Origin: an uncultured Pelagibacteraceae bacterium
GTDB lineage: Bacteria > Pseudomonadota > Alphaproteobacteria > Pelagibacterales > Pelagibacteraceae
DNA length: 64,000 bases
Assembly: GCA_902581405.1 (NCBI GenBank)
Contig: CACHOJ010000002.1
Span: forward strand, 62,001 to 126,000
Direction: 5' to 3'
Shown here one piece after another: positions 55,453 through 64,000 of this stretch; position 1 is the first letter of the stretch, and each line of letters begins with the position of its first letter. The translations under genes were made by a program, and so were the position numbers. The notes below the pieces were generated by a model, which was given only the letters and a program-made list of their open reading frames with translations, was not told the DNA's origin and searched no databases.

Positions 55453-55635
55453 ATGCAATTTACAAAAAATACAAGTAAAGGCAAATTCTTAAGTTTAGGT
55501 TTTGTTTTTAAAATTTTAATAGTCATTTTTATAATTATACTTGGCTTTATTTTAATTAATCGGATTAATTTGCCTGCACCAGTTAAACAAATTGAAAAAA
55601 TCTTACCAAATGAAAATTTCAAAACAATTAAGTAA
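55453..55635 (+). CDS. Small single-helix membrane protein, unknown function
   Basis: A 60-residue protein of unknown function. From the ATG at 55453 it reads MQFTKNTSKGKFLSLG, then one strongly hydrophobic helix VFKILIVIFIIILGFILI (about residues 19-36), then a short polar tail INRINLPAPVKQIEKIL. The Lys-rich N-terminus before the helix suggests an N-in anchor with the tail in the periplasm. A longer in-frame start at 55396 overlaps the aroK start and is unlikely. Its end overlaps the next gene, a secreted protein, by 26 bp, which implies joint translation and possibly a joint envelope role. Confidence 0.68.
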   Translation: MQFTKNTSKGKFLSLGFVFKILIVIFIIILGFILINRINLPAPVKQIEKILPNENFKTIK

Positions 55636-57346
55636 GATTTTAATTTTTACATTTTTTATTTTATTAGTTCAATATGCTAAGGCCCAGGAAATAAAAGAGA
55701 TTTGGTCTGAGATACAAAAAAAAAATATATCCAATAATGAGTCAGATAATAATGATGATAGCACAAATGTCGTAAATCAAGTTGAAGGCGTTAAAGTAAA
55801 ACTTTCTGATGAAAATATTCTAGTAGATCAAAATTTAGAAAACTCTAATATATTGTTGTCTGGATTATTTGACCCTGATGACAACGATTTGAAACTTGAT
55901 ATGTGGTCAAAAACAGATGGATCAGTAATAAAAAAGCAGCTTGAAAGTATAAAATCTAAAAATTTGTCAAGTTTTTCTGAGAGATTGATGGATGTAGCAT
56001 TATTAACAAACTCTTATATTCCAAATCAAAATTTCTCTCAGGATGAATTCGAAAGTTATACCATTGATCATCTAATTAAAAAAAAAGATTTTAATTTAGT
56101 CGAGCAGTTCATACAAAAAAATTCATCGATAAAAGATAAAGAAAGACTTATAAAACATGTGGCTGATTACTATTTGTCGTTAAACAAAATAGAAAATTCA
56201 TGCTCTGCTATTAACAGTTTAAGTATTATAAAAGATGAATACTTAATGTACTACAAAATATACTGTTTAATTATCCAGGATAAAAAAAATGAGGCACAAT
56301 TATTGTTTGATCTTAACTCTGAGACAGACACTTTAGATAATTTTTTTGTTCAAAAGTTTGAAGTGCTAATGGGATATCAGGATAACAATTATATATTATC
56401 TGATAAAAATGTTCTCTATTTCCACTTATCTCACAAAACAGATAAAAAATTAATATATTATCCTTCTATAGAGTCTAAAGAATTTATTTGGAAATATTTA
56501 TCTAACTCTAATTTGCTTAAAAATTTAAATGATTTCAATCTTAGTGATATTGACCAGGTAAAGTTTCTAGAAAAAGCAACTAGTGAAGGTATTTTTGAAG
56601 AAAAGGACTTATTGAATTTGTACAAAAAATTTCAATTTGAGATTGATGACTTAATTAATTTTGAGAAAGTATATAAAAATCTACCAGACTATAAGGGAAG
56701 AGCTTTGCTCTATCAGAGATTTCTGCTTACAGATAATGTTGAAAAAAAACTTTTATTGTTATCAAAATTGAATAGTTCTTTTGAAAAATCAAATTTTAGA
56801 AGATCATTTGACGATGAGTTGTCTAAATTATTAAAAAAAATGGATAAAGAGGAAATTCCCTCAAAATTTTCTACTTTTTACCAAAAAAACCTAATAACTG
56901 AAGCAAACAAAAAAAATAAAATTAAGTTTAATGATGAAGTATTCCATCAGTCAAAAGTGTTAAATTATTTTTTGAATAAGAATAGCCTAACCAAAACCCA
57001 AAAAATGACTGACAATTTATTATCGAAAATGAAAAAAGATAAAGACTATTCTTTCAACTTTAAAGATATAGTTTTGTTGCAATCTCTTAGATCGGATGGA
57101 ATTGAGATAGGTGAAATCGATGAACTCTCTCAATATAAACCTGATTTAAATCCTGAATTAGATAAAATGATCGATAATAATGAATCGGGCATGATATTAT
57201 TAAAACTAGTTGAAATTATTGGCGAAAAAGAATTAGATGAATTAAATAGTCGATCGTTGAATTTTGTAATCGAAATTATGAATAGAACAAAATTAATTAG
57301 TTTGAGAAACGAACTATTATTGGAAATTCTTCCATTAAAAGTTTAA
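55610..57346 (+). CDS. Secreted helical-repeat-like protein of unknown function
   Basis: I do not recognise a named family. From the ATG at 55610 (MKISKQLSKILIF) the 578-residue product has a signal peptide with a hydrophobic core (about 9-22) and likely cleavage after AKA (QYAKAQE). An Asn/Asp-rich stretch follows, then mainly helical sequence throughout with patterns such as LIKHVADYYLSLNKIENSC that recall TPR-like solenoids. A TTG six codons upstream is also in frame. It overlaps the small membrane protein and is followed by def after 15 bp. Envelope location is well supported; function is unknown. Confidence 0.75.
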   Translation: MKISKQLSKILIFTFFILLVQYAKAQEIKEIWSEIQKKNISNNESDNNDDSTNVVNQVEGVKVKLSDENILVDQNLENSNILLSGLFDPDDNDLKLDMWSKTDGSVIKKQLESIKSKNLSSFSERLMDVALLTNSYIPNQNFSQDEFESYTIDHLIKKKDFNLVEQFIQKNSSIKDKERLIKHVADYYLSLNKIENSCSAINSLSIIKDEYLMYYKIYCLIIQDKKNEAQLLFDLNSETDTLDNFFVQKFEVLMGYQDNNYILSDKNVLYFHLSHKTDKKLIYYPSIESKEFIWKYLSNSNLLKNLNDFNLSDIDQVKFLEKATSEGIFEEKDLLNLYKKFQFEIDDLINFEKVYKNLPDYKGRALLYQRFLLTDNVEKKLLLLSKLNSSFEKSNFRRSFDDELSKLLKKMDKEEIPSKFSTFYQKNLITEANKKNKIKFNDEVFHQSKVLNYFLNKNSLTKTQKMTDNLLSKMKKDKDYSFNFKDIVLLQSLRSDGIEIGEIDELSQYKPDLNPELDKMIDNNESGMILLKLVEIIGEKELDELNSRSLNFVIEIMNRTKLISLRNELLLEILPLKV

Positions 57347-57361
57347 AGTGCTTTTTTAATC

Positions 57362-57883
57362 ATGACAATAAGAACTATTATAACGGAACCAAACGAGATT
57401 TTAAGACAAGTTTCAAAACCAGTGCTAAAAGTTGGTAATGAAGAAAGAAAGCTGATGGATGACATGTTGCAAACAATGTATGCAGCTAACGGCATTGGTT
57501 TAGCAGCAATCCAAATAGGAATTCCAAAGAGAATAATAGTTATGGATATTTCAAAGGATGGTAAAAAAAATCCACTGTTTTTTGTTAATCCAATAATAAA
57601 AAAAAAAGACAAAGAAAAAACAACATATGAAGAAGGGTGTTTGTCCGTACCTAATTATTTTGCTGAAGTTGATAGACCTAAATATTGTGAAGTAGAATAT
57701 TTAGATTACAGCGGAGAAAGTAAAGTTTTAAAAGCTGATGGACTTCTTGCAACTTGTATACAACATGAAATGGATCATCTAGAAGGGATACTTTTCATAG
57801 ATTATTTATCTAAATTAAAAAAAACAATGATTGTCAAAAAATTATCAAAGAAAAAAAAAAATCCTGATCGTATAATTGTTTAA
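57362..57883 (+). CDS. def: Peptide deformylase
   Basis: A metalloenzyme that removes the formyl group from new protein N-termini. The 173-residue protein has all three motifs: GIGLAAIQIG near residue 43 (GxGLAAxQ), EGCLSVP near 91 with the Cys ligand, and QHEMDHLEG near 134 with the two His ligands and catalytic Glu. Length is normal. It shares its last base with the fmt start, and def-fmt-truA form one run, so addition and removal of the formyl group are encoded together. Confidence 0.97.
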   Translation: MTIRTIITEPNEILRQVSKPVLKVGNEERKLMDDMLQTMYAANGIGLAAIQIGIPKRIIVMDISKDGKKNPLFFVNPIIKKKDKEKTTYEEGCLSVPNYFAEVDRPKYCEVEYLDYSGESKVLKADGLLATCIQHEMDHLEGILFIDYLSKLKKTMIVKKLSKKKKNPDRIIV

Positions 57884-58803
57884 TGAGCAAAAAAATTGCT
57901 TTTTTGGGTACACCCAGTATTTCAGGTCAGATATTGAAATCATTGTACCAAAACGGTTTTAACATTGAAATTGTATATACTCAGCCACCTGTTGCATCAA
58001 ATAGGGGACATAAATTAAATAAATCTCCAGTTCATATCATGGCTGAAATATTGAATATTCCAGTTAGAACTCCAATAAAATTAGATAATCTTGAGGAAAA
58101 AAAATTTATAAAAAGTAAAAATATTGATTTAGGTGTAGTTGTTGCATATGGCCAAATTTTAAAAAAAGATATTTTGGCACTGCCAAAATTTGGATGGATA
58201 AACATTCATTATTCACTTCTACCAAAATTACGAGGCGCAGCTCCAATCCAAAGGGCCATTATGAATAATGAGAATATAACAGGGATTTCAATTATGAAGA
58301 TGGATGAGGGTTTAGACACAGGTCCAATTTGCAATCAATATCCGATAAATATATTAGATAATGAAAATAGTGAGGATTTGTCTAAAAGATTGAGCAATTT
58401 AGCTTCTGAAAAGATTTTAGAAAATATTGATAATATTTTTGAAAATAGAGCTTTATTCAAAGATCAAGATCATAGTCAATCTACATATGCAAAAAAAATC
58501 AAAAAAGAAGAAGGTAAAATAATTTGGCAAGAAAATAATAAAAAGATTATAGGAAAAATAAATGGTTTATATCCCAATCCAGGTGGATGGTTTGAGTTTC
58601 AAGGAGAAAGATATAAAATCCATAAAGCTGAATTATCAATTAACACAGGAAAAGCAGGCTATGTTTTGTCGGATAATTTAGAAATTGGTTGTGGTGAAAA
58701 TTCTATTAAAATTATCGAAATTCAAAGACAAGGGAAAAAAGTCCAAAAAACTGGGGAGTTTTTGCTAGGGAGTCAAATTAAGAAGGGCACCAATTTGAAT
58801 TAG
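57883..58803 (+). CDS. fmt: Methionyl-tRNA formyltransferase
   Basis: Formylates initiator Met-tRNA using 10-formyl-tetrahydrofolate. The 306-residue protein has the N-terminal formyltransferase domain with IAFLGTPSISGQILKSL, the catalytic region NIHYSLLPKLRGAAPIQRAI near 107 (Asn and His) and MDEGLDTGPI near 142 (Asp). The C-terminal OB-fold has NGLYPNPGGWFEF near 225. Length is typical (310). The start codon overlaps the def stop by one base (TAATG), and truA follows after 2 bp. Confidence 0.97.
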   Translation: MSKKIAFLGTPSISGQILKSLYQNGFNIEIVYTQPPVASNRGHKLNKSPVHIMAEILNIPVRTPIKLDNLEEKKFIKSKNIDLGVVVAYGQILKKDILALPKFGWINIHYSLLPKLRGAAPIQRAIMNNENITGISIMKMDEGLDTGPICNQYPINILDNENSEDLSKRLSNLASEKILENIDNIFENRALFKDQDHSQSTYAKKIKKEEGKIIWQENNKKIIGKINGLYPNPGGWFEFQGERYKIHKAELSINTGKAGYVLSDNLEIGCGENSIKIIEIQRQGKKVQKTGEFLLGSQIKKGTNLN

Positions 58804-58805
58804 AT

Positions 58806-59546
58806 ATGTTTCGTTATCAAATTTTAATTGAGTATGTCGGCAGCTCTTTTATGGGATGGCAAGTTCAAAAAAAAGGCAAAACCATTCAAGGATTAATTCA
58901 AAAAGAGATTTCAAAACTTCTAGATGAAAAAATAATTGTTACTGGTTCTGGAAGAACAGATGCTGGCGTTCATGCTATTGAACAATCTGCACATTTTGAC
59001 TGCATGAATAAAATTAAAAATTTGAAAAAGTTTTTAAATTCTATTAATTATTTTCTAAATAAAAATGAAATAGCTATTTTGAAAATTAAAAAACAAAATT
59101 TAAATTTTCACGCACGCTTTTCAGCAAAAGAAAGAGTTTATAAGTATATTATTTATAATCAAACAACCAAGCCCGTTATTCAAAATAATCGAGGATGGTT
59201 TGTTATAAAAAAACTTGATTTTGAAAGTATGAAAATGGGAGCAAAAAAATTAATTGGGACTCATGATTTTTCGTCATTTAGAGCTTCGGGATGTAATGCA
59301 AAAAGTCCTATTAAATTTATGAAATTAGTAAAAATAAAAAAATTAAAAACTAAAATTGAATTTGAATTTAGATCACAATCATTTTTAAAACAGCAAGTAA
59401 GGTCGATGGTAGGTTGTTTGAAATTTATTGGGGAAAAAAAATGGTCTATTAAAAAATTTGTGAATGTTATAAAGTCAAAGAATAGAAAATTATGTGCTCC
59501 TCCCGCACCTGCTCAGGGATTATATTTAGTAAAAGTTAAATACTAA
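58806..59546 (+). CDS. truA: tRNA pseudouridine synthase A
   Basis: Makes pseudouridine at positions 38-40 of the tRNA anticodon arm. The 246-residue protein starts MFRYQILIEYVGSSFMGWQ and has the catalytic Asp in GSGRTDAGVHA near 51, FHARFSAKERVYKY near 99, and the C-terminal FLKQQVRSMVG near 197. Length is normal. It ends the def-fmt-truA run and overlaps the converging SET gene by 4 bp. In many alphaproteobacteria dapE comes next; here two extra genes on the other strand lie between. Confidence 0.96.
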   Translation: MFRYQILIEYVGSSFMGWQVQKKGKTIQGLIQKEISKLLDEKIIVTGSGRTDAGVHAIEQSAHFDCMNKIKNLKKFLNSINYFLNKNEIAILKIKKQNLNFHARFSAKERVYKYIIYNQTTKPVIQNNRGWFVIKKLDFESMKMGAKKLIGTHDFSSFRASGCNAKSPIKFMKLVKIKKLKTKIEFEFRSQSFLKQQVRSMVGCLKFIGEKKWSIKKFVNVIKSKNRKLCAPPAPAQGLYLVKVKY

Positions 59547-60016
59547 TTTTTTTTATTACTCATTGCGAATTTTCTGTTAATTCTCCACCTAGACTCTGCT
59601 CTTACAATATAGCCACAACAATTTTTTGATTTACATTTACAAGGAAATTGCTTGTAATCTTTATCATACCCAAAACCATAGTCACAAGTCAGTTCCTCAC
59701 CTTTTTTTATATCTTTAATTGCTTTAACCCATATCTTAAGCCCTTTACCATCATAATCGCAATTATTTTCACAAGAATGATTTATTAGTCCAGCTGTATT
59801 CCATGGAAAGTCTCCATCAAGATCATATTTTTTATTCACAGTAAATAAATATATTGGTTTACTATTATCGTATTTATCGGACTCTTCTGTTTGTTTCTTT
59901 GTAATTAATTTACCAATATAATCTATTATCTTCTCACCCTCTTTTATATCCCGTGTAGCGTAAAGTCCTTTACCTTTTTTATCTATATCTGACTTTTTAA
60001 TTTTGTATGGTTTCAT
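59543..60016 (-). CDS. SET-domain protein, putative lysine methyltransferase
   Basis: A 157-residue protein that is almost only a SET domain. It shows KGKGLYATRDIKEGEKI (SAM-site entry, about residues 14-30), GLINHSCENNC with NHSC at 79-82, EELTCDYGFGY near 107-117, and a post-SET Cys set (C126, C128, C133, C134 in CKCKSKNCC), which in eukaryotic enzymes binds zinc and closes the active site. The fold methylates lysine on proteins using SAM; the target here is unknown. The Lys/Arg-rich C-terminus is notable. The next gene upstream on the same strand is the HDAC-family gene (31 bp), suggesting co-expression. Confidence 0.84.
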   Translation of the reverse strand: MKPYKIKKSDIDKKGKGLYATRDIKEGEKIIDYIGKLITKKQTEESDKYDNSKPIYLFTVNKKYDLDGDFPWNTAGLINHSCENNCDYDGKGLKIWVKAIKDIKKGEELTCDYGFGYDKDYKQFPCKCKSKNCCGYIVRAESRWRINRKFAMSNKKN

Positions 60017-60047
60017 ATTTCTTTACTTATTATTTAGAAAAAATTTA

Positions 60048-60977
60048 TCAATTAAATTCTATTAATGCATCAACATGTCGTTTAGTACTGCTTTGTAATG
60101 CTTTTAAATCGTAGCCTCCTTCAAGAATTGAAACTACTCTTCCTTTACAAAAAGACTTTGAACACTCTAAGGTTCTTTTAGTAATTTTGTAAAAATCTTC
60201 TGAACTTAGCATAAGTTGTGCTAAAGGATCATCAATATGCGCATCAAAACCCGCAGAAAACAATAGAAATTCTGGTTTGAATGTCTTTAATTTATTTAAA
60301 ACTATTTCGTAGGCATTTAAATATTCTTCAGACGTCGTCCCAGCTTTTAATGGAATATTTAAAACATTATCAAAATTTCCCTTTTCTTTTTCCGAACCTG
60401 AACCTGGGTAGTATGGATATTGGTGAGTTGAAATATATAAAACTTTTTCGTTATCGTAGAAAATATTTTGTGTTCCATTACCATGGTGAACATCGAAATC
60501 AATTATAGCAATTTTATTGTATTTATATTTTTCAATTAAATAATTTGCACCAACAGCTACATTATTATAAATACAAAATCCCATAGCTTTATCTTTTTCA
60601 GCATGATGACCAGGTGGTCTGACAGCACAAAATGCATTATTATATTCTTTATTTTCTACTCCATCTATTGCTGCAATTATTGAGCCTACTGCATCTTTTG
60701 TTGCATCTTTACTTCCAGGAGAAATGATTGTATCTCCGTCTAAAAATACTAAACCTTTTTTAGGAAATGACTTTTCTACTTGGTTAACGTAATCCTCAGA
60801 ATGAGTTTTATTAATAAGGGATAAATTAAATTTTGCTGGTTTTTTCCATATAAGATTTTTGTCATCTATTTTTTTAAAATTCTCAATTACTGCAGTAACC
60901 CTGTCAATTTTTTCTGGATGACCATCTCCAGTGTCATGATTTTTATAGGTATCTGATATTATAAGGCCAGTCTTCAC
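60048..60977 (-). CDS. Histone-deacetylase-family amidohydrolase
   Basis: A 309-residue zinc deacetylase of the HDAC/acetylpolyamine amidohydrolase superfamily. Catalytic His pair in RPPGHHAEKDKAMGFCIYNN near 119, zinc ligands in IDFDVHHGNGTQ near 158 (Asp and His) and FSAGFDAHIDDPL near 243 (Asp), and the closing LEGGYDL near 290 are all intact. Bacterial members deacetylate polyamines or proteins; the substrate cannot be told here. Its ATG overlaps the dapE stop by 4 bp, so it is downstream in the argB-dapD-dapE unit and is followed by the SET gene. Confidence 0.9.
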   Translation of the reverse strand: MKTGLIISDTYKNHDTGDGHPEKIDRVTAVIENFKKIDDKNLIWKKPAKFNLSLINKTHSEDYVNQVEKSFPKKGLVFLDGDTIISPGSKDATKDAVGSIIAAIDGVENKEYNNAFCAVRPPGHHAEKDKAMGFCIYNNVAVGANYLIEKYKYNKIAIIDFDVHHGNGTQNIFYDNEKVLYISTHQYPYYPGSGSEKEKGNFDNVLNIPLKAGTTSEEYLNAYEIVLNKLKTFKPEFLLFSAGFDAHIDDPLAQLMLSSEDFYKITKRTLECSKSFCKGRVVSILEGGYDLKALQSSTKRHVDALIEFN

Positions 60978-62131
60978 TTAAAATAATGTTTTAAAATATT
61001 TAAATAAATTAAGCTTAATTTTTTCAAATCGGTCAATGAAACTGCTTCATCAACTTTATGCATTGTTTTTCCAACTAAGCCAAATTCTAGACACGGAGCA
61101 ATTTTTCTTATAAATCTAGCATCTGAGGTACCACCAGTTGTTGACAGTTTTGGTTTTATTTTGGTTATTTCTTTTATAATTTTTTGTATCATAAAAGTCG
61201 TATGATTTGGCTTTGTGAGAAAAGCCTCTCCTGAAACAGCATAATCAATTTTATATTTAGATTTAGTTTTATTGCAGACTTTTTTCAAAATCTTTTCGAT
61301 TTTATTTTTAATTGAATTTGAAGTATGCTTATTATTAAATCTTATATTAAATGTAGCATAAGCAATACCAGGAATAACATTATCAGCAGTATTATGTATA
61401 TTAATCTTTGTGATTTCCAGGTTTGTAGGCTGAAAATCTTTTGTACCTTTATCAAATTTTATATCTTTAAGTTCCTTTAGTATTTTTACAACAGTTGTAG
61501 AAGGGTTGTTTGCTCTATGAGGATAAGCTACATGCCCTTGTACACCAGTAATTGTTAATCGACCAGTCATGCTACCTCTTCGCCCAATTTTTATCATTTC
61601 TCCCAATTTATTTGGATTTGTTGGCTCTCCAACTAAGCAAAAATCTATTTTTTCTTTTCTCTTTTTTAAGTAATCAACAACTTTTTTAGTTCCATTAATA
61701 GCAACACCTTCCTCGTCTCCAGTAATCAAAAGACTTACAGATCCCTTAAACCCTCTATTTTTTTGAGTAAAAATACTAACAGCAGACACAAATGCAGCAA
61801 TTGAGCTTTTCATATCATTTGCTCCTCTACCAATTAAATGACCTTTCTTAATTGATGGTTTAAATGGGTTAACCGTCCAATCATATAAATTTCCAGCAGG
61901 GACAACATCTAGATGTCCTGCATAACAAAAATTAGGACCTTTATTTCCCAATCTTGCATATAGGTTTTTAACTGGTTCACTTCCTTTTTCTTTAAACTCA
62001 AGAATTTTAGTTTTAAACCCAAGTTTTTTTAGCTTCCTTTCCAGAAATTTCATAACTCCTGCATCTTTAGGAGTTACAGTTGGAAATCTAATTAGCTCCT
62101 TTGCTAATTGTAATTCATTTATAATTGCCAT
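60974..62131 (-). CDS. dapE: Succinyl-diaminopimelate desuccinylase
   Basis: A dinuclear-zinc M20-type hydrolase releasing L,L-diaminopimelate from its N-succinyl form. The 385-residue protein has FCYAGHLDVVPAGN near 67 (His ligand), IGRGANDMKSSIAAF near 97 (bridging Asp), LLITGDEEGVAINGT near 130 (catalytic and ligand Glu), EPTNPNKLGEMIKIGRRG near 165, and LSTTGGTSDARFI near 340 with the final ligand His later (TMHKVDE). It follows dapD by 5 bp and overlaps the HDAC-family gene by 4 bp. Confidence 0.96.
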   Translation of the reverse strand: MAIINELQLAKELIRFPTVTPKDAGVMKFLERKLKKLGFKTKILEFKEKGSEPVKNLYARLGNKGPNFCYAGHLDVVPAGNLYDWTVNPFKPSIKKGHLIGRGANDMKSSIAAFVSAVSIFTQKNRGFKGSVSLLITGDEEGVAINGTKKVVDYLKKRKEKIDFCLVGEPTNPNKLGEMIKIGRRGSMTGRLTITGVQGHVAYPHRANNPSTTVVKILKELKDIKFDKGTKDFQPTNLEITKINIHNTADNVIPGIAYATFNIRFNNKHTSNSIKNKIEKILKKVCNKTKSKYKIDYAVSGEAFLTKPNHTTFMIQKIIKEITKIKPKLSTTGGTSDARFIRKIAPCLEFGLVGKTMHKVDEAVSLTDLKKLSLIYLNILKHYFK

Positions 62132-62136
62132 TTAAA

Positions 62137-62964
62137 TTATTCTCTCAAGAGATCGTTAATAGAAGTTTTTGATCTGGTTTTCTCATCAACTTGTTTGATT
62201 ATTACTGCACAATACAGAGAGGGTGCAGATGAATTATTTTTATCTGGAAGTGAACCTGGAACCACAACTGAATAAGGAGGAATTTTTCCGTAAGTAATTT
62301 CACCAGTTTTTCTATTAACAATTTTTGTAGATTGTCCAATGTACATTCCCATACTTAGAACAGATCCTTCTCCTACAATTACACCCTCTACAACTTCAGA
62401 CATTGCGCCCAAAAAAACATTATCTTCTATAATTGTCGGAAGTGCTTGTGCAGGTTCTAATACACCACCCACACCTGATCCTGCAGAGATATGGCAATTT
62501 TTTCCTATTTGGCTGCAGCTTCCTGCTCTTGCAAATGTATCAATCATTGTACCTTCATCAATATATGCACCGATATTAACGTAGCATGGCATTAAAACTG
62601 CATTTTTGCCTACGAAACTTCCTTTCCTTACTGGAGAGTTAGGTACCATTCTAAAACCAGCCTTTTCATGATCTTCTTTTGTCCATCCTGCTGTTTTACC
62701 TTTAAGTAAATGCGATTTATCATACCAACTACTGTAAGGACCATTCAAATTTTCCATAGGATACAATCTGAAACTCAACATGATTGCTTTTTTTAAATGT
62801 TGATGAGTTACCCACTCACCATTTATTTTCTCAGCCACTCTCGATCTACCACTATCTAAATCATCGATAACTTGATTTATTGTATCTTTAAGAGACTGTT
62901 CAGATGACGGGTTTACTTGATCTCTATTTTCCCAAGCATCATTTATAATATTTTCTATACTCAT
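62137..62964 (-). CDS. dapD: Tetrahydrodipicolinate N-succinyltransferase
   Basis: Transfers succinyl from succinyl-CoA to tetrahydrodipicolinate in lysine/diaminopimelate synthesis. The 275-residue protein has a helical N-terminal domain ([13 protein letters not shown]) and a C-terminal left-handed beta-helix of hexapeptide repeats ([21 protein letters not shown], then [15 protein letters not shown] and [16 protein letters not shown]). Length is standard (274-284). It lies between the HAD nucleotidase and dapE with 5-7 bp gaps, the usual alphaproteobacterial order. Confidence 0.97.
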   Translation of the reverse strand: MSIENIINDAWENRDQVNPSSEQSLKDTINQVIDDLDSGRSRVAEKINGEWVTHQHLKKAIMLSFRLYPMENLNGPYSSWYDKSHLLKGKTAGWTKEDHEKAGFRMVPNSPVRKGSFVGKNAVLMPCYVNIGAYIDEGTMIDTFARAGSCSQIGKNCHISAGSGVGGVLEPAQALPTIIEDNVFLGAMSEVVEGVIVGEGSVLSMGMYIGQSTKIVNRKTGEITYGKIPPYSVVVPGSLPDKNNSSAPSLYCAVIIKQVDEKTRSKTSINDLLRE

Positions 62965-62971
62965 AATTTTA

Positions 62972-63631
62972 CTAGTTTTTTAATAACCTTATTTCTTTTA
63001 AAAATAAAGAGAGATTTTCTATTTTGTAGTCAATATATTCTTTGTTAGATTCCTTTTTTCCCCAATACTCGTTATTGATTAACCAAACTGTTGTAGCCCC
63101 TCTTTCTTTTCCAATTGACAAATTTTTTGCAATATCCTCAATATAAATCGTCTCTTTTGGATTAATATCAAATTTCTTAACCATTAAATCGAATGCTTTT
63201 GCGGCTGGTTTTGGATGATAATCAGCATCAACAATATCAAATACATCATCAAATAAGTCATATATACCTAAGTGCGTAGTAATATTTTTAACATGTTCCT
63301 TGCTTCCATTTGTAAAAACAAATTTTCTTAGATCTAATTTTTTTATTTCTTCTCTTAAAACAATGTCTTTCTCCATGAAAGATAGATCAATATCATGAAC
63401 AAATTGTAAAAATTCTGTTGGGGGAATATCATGGTGTATCATTAATCCGTTCAGACTTGTGTTATATTTATGAAAATAATTGGTTTGGAGCTCTTTTGCT
63501 TCTTTTAAATCAATCTTTAACTTTTTTGAAATATACTGAGTCATTCTTTTGCTTACTTGACCAAATACTGCCTCTAGATCTTGATAAAGAACACCGTCAC
63601 AATCGAATAAGATATTTTTTATGTGCTTCAT
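62972..63631 (-). CDS. HAD-superfamily pyrimidine 5'-nucleotidase-like hydrolase
   Basis: A 219-residue haloacid-dehalogenase-type phosphatase. Motif I is [11 protein letters not shown] near residue 9 (both Asp), motif [12 protein letters not shown] near 105, Lys in KPAAKAF near 140, and motif [14 protein letters not shown] near 160. The helical cap region with [12 protein letters not shown] resembles the SDT1-like pyrimidine 5'-nucleotidase group, usual at this position next to argB in alphaproteobacteria. Nucleotide monophosphates are the likely substrate class. It overlaps argB by 4 bp. Confidence 0.83.
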   Translation of the reverse strand: MKHIKNILFDCDGVLYQDLEAVFGQVSKRMTQYISKKLKIDLKEAKELQTNYFHKYNTSLNGLMIHHDIPPTEFLQFVHDIDLSFMEKDIVLREEIKKLDLRKFVFTNGSKEHVKNITTHLGIYDLFDDVFDIVDADYHPKPAAKAFDLMVKKFDINPKETIYIEDIAKNLSIGKERGATTVWLINNEYWGKKESNKEYIDYKIENLSLFLKEIRLLKN

Positions 63632-64000
63632 CTTCTTATTAATGTTCCAGCACCTTTATCTGAAAATAATTCGAACAAAATTGAATGTTTTTTTCTTCCA
63701 TCTATGATTCCTACTCCTGTAACCCCGTTCATTACTGCATCAAGGCATGTATTTATTTTGGGTATCATGCCCTCTGTGATTGTTTCATTATTAATCATTT
63801 CTAAAATTTCAGAAGAGCTTATCTCTTCGATAAGCTTTTTTTCTTTATTTAAAACTCCTTCCACATTAGTCATTAATAATAATCTTCTGCATTTTAAAGA
63901 TTTTGCTATAGCTCCCGCAGCTGTGTCTCCATTAATATTATATGTTTGATTATTTTTTCCCAGACCTAAAGGAGATATAATTGGTACTGCATTTATTTTG
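63628..64000 (-). CDS. argB: N-acetylglutamate kinase (C-terminal part, cut by window edge)
   Basis: The C-terminal 123 or so residues of the kinase that phosphorylates N-acetylglutamate in arginine synthesis. Visible are IISPLGLGKNNQTYNINGD (ending in the conserved Asn-x-Asp), TAAGAIAKSL, LLLMTNVEGVLN near the nucleotide site, and ITEGMIPKINTCLDAVMNGV with the conserved Lys. The N-terminal glycine-rich part lies beyond the right edge. It leads the minus-strand run argB-HAD-dapD-dapE-HDAC-SET as far as can be seen. Intact in the visible part. Confidence 0.95.
   Translation of the reverse strand, partial: KINAVPIISPLGLGKNNQTYNINGDTAAGAIAKSLKCRRLLLMTNVEGVLNKEKKLIEEISSSEILEMINNETITEGMIPKINTCLDAVMNGVTGVGIIDGRKKHSILFELFSDKGAGTLIRR

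Overview
The window is a very AT-rich (about 30% GC by eye, not counted), tightly packed stretch of a free-living marine alphaproteobacterium. It looks most like SAR11 (Candidatus Pelagibacter, Pelagibacterales). This rests on several signs: extreme A/T codon bias with Lys/Asn/Ile-rich proteins, tiny or negative intergenic distances, no mobile elements or phage genes, and alphaproteobacterial gene neighbourhoods (ubiE/mutM/rpsT/dnaA, coq7/dsbB/yqaA, SUV3-like helicase/fdxA/carD, cobT/cobS/dnaJ/bolA, def/fmt/truA with dapE/dapD/argB). The assignment comes from gene content and style only; no rRNA gene is present.

Region by region. 1-4.4 kb: ubiE (cut by the window edge), mutM, rpsT, a 265-bp AT-rich gap, then dnaA-dnaN without recF. 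4.4-7.8 kb (minus): argH, a hidden LptM-like lipoprotein gene, lysA, plsC. 7.8-9.7 kb (plus): TlpA-like thioredoxin, carboxylesterase, HNH protein. 9.7-11.3 kb (minus): yqaA-dsbB-coq7. 11.3-13.5 kb: tRNA-Leu, a long-chain acyl-CoA synthetase, and a 27-residue Lys/Arg micro-protein with its own promoter, leader hairpin and terminator. 13.5-17.5 kb (minus): SUV3-like helicase, TerB-like protein, fdxA, and a CarD with a Lys-rich N-terminal tail. 17.7-22.7 kb: acetoacetyl-CoA synthetase and a TAXI-TRAP transporter. 22.7-29.4 kb: thioesterase, tRNA-Arg, a rearranged pyruvate dehydrogenase (lipoyl domain on E1, none on E2), a butyrobetaine-hydroxylase-like dioxygenase, and an EamA exporter. 29.4-38.2 kb: uppP, gltD-gltB, alpha/beta hydrolase, glycosyltransferase. 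38.2-46.7 kb: the translation block thrS-infC-rpmI-rplT-pheS-pheT-lepA plus tRNA-Ser. 46.9-50.2 kb: a short gyrB and a RegB-type redox sensor kinase. 50.2-53.8 kb: cobT-cobS-dnaJ facing bolA. 53.8-57.4 kb: aroK-aroB, then a small membrane protein and a secreted protein of unknown function. 57.4-64 kb: def-fmt-truA, then on the other strand argB-(HAD nucleotidase)-dapD-dapE, with an HDAC-family gene and a SET-domain gene between dapE and truA.

Functionally the window is mostly housekeeping: replication initiation, translation and protein N-terminal processing, lysine/arginine/aromatic amino-acid synthesis, ammonium assimilation, ubiquinone synthesis and pyruvate oxidation. The items most worth a second look are the pyruvate dehydrogenase domain rearrangement, the Lys-rich micro-protein unit beside the Lys-tailed CarD, the SET/HDAC pair inside a conserved alphaproteobacterial cluster, CobS/CobT with no cobN in sight, the unannotated LptM-like gene, and a RegB kinase with an altered H-box. 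No CRISPR array, insertion sequence, prophage, restriction system or convincing metabolite riboswitch was seen. No gene-free stretch exceeds 300 bases.
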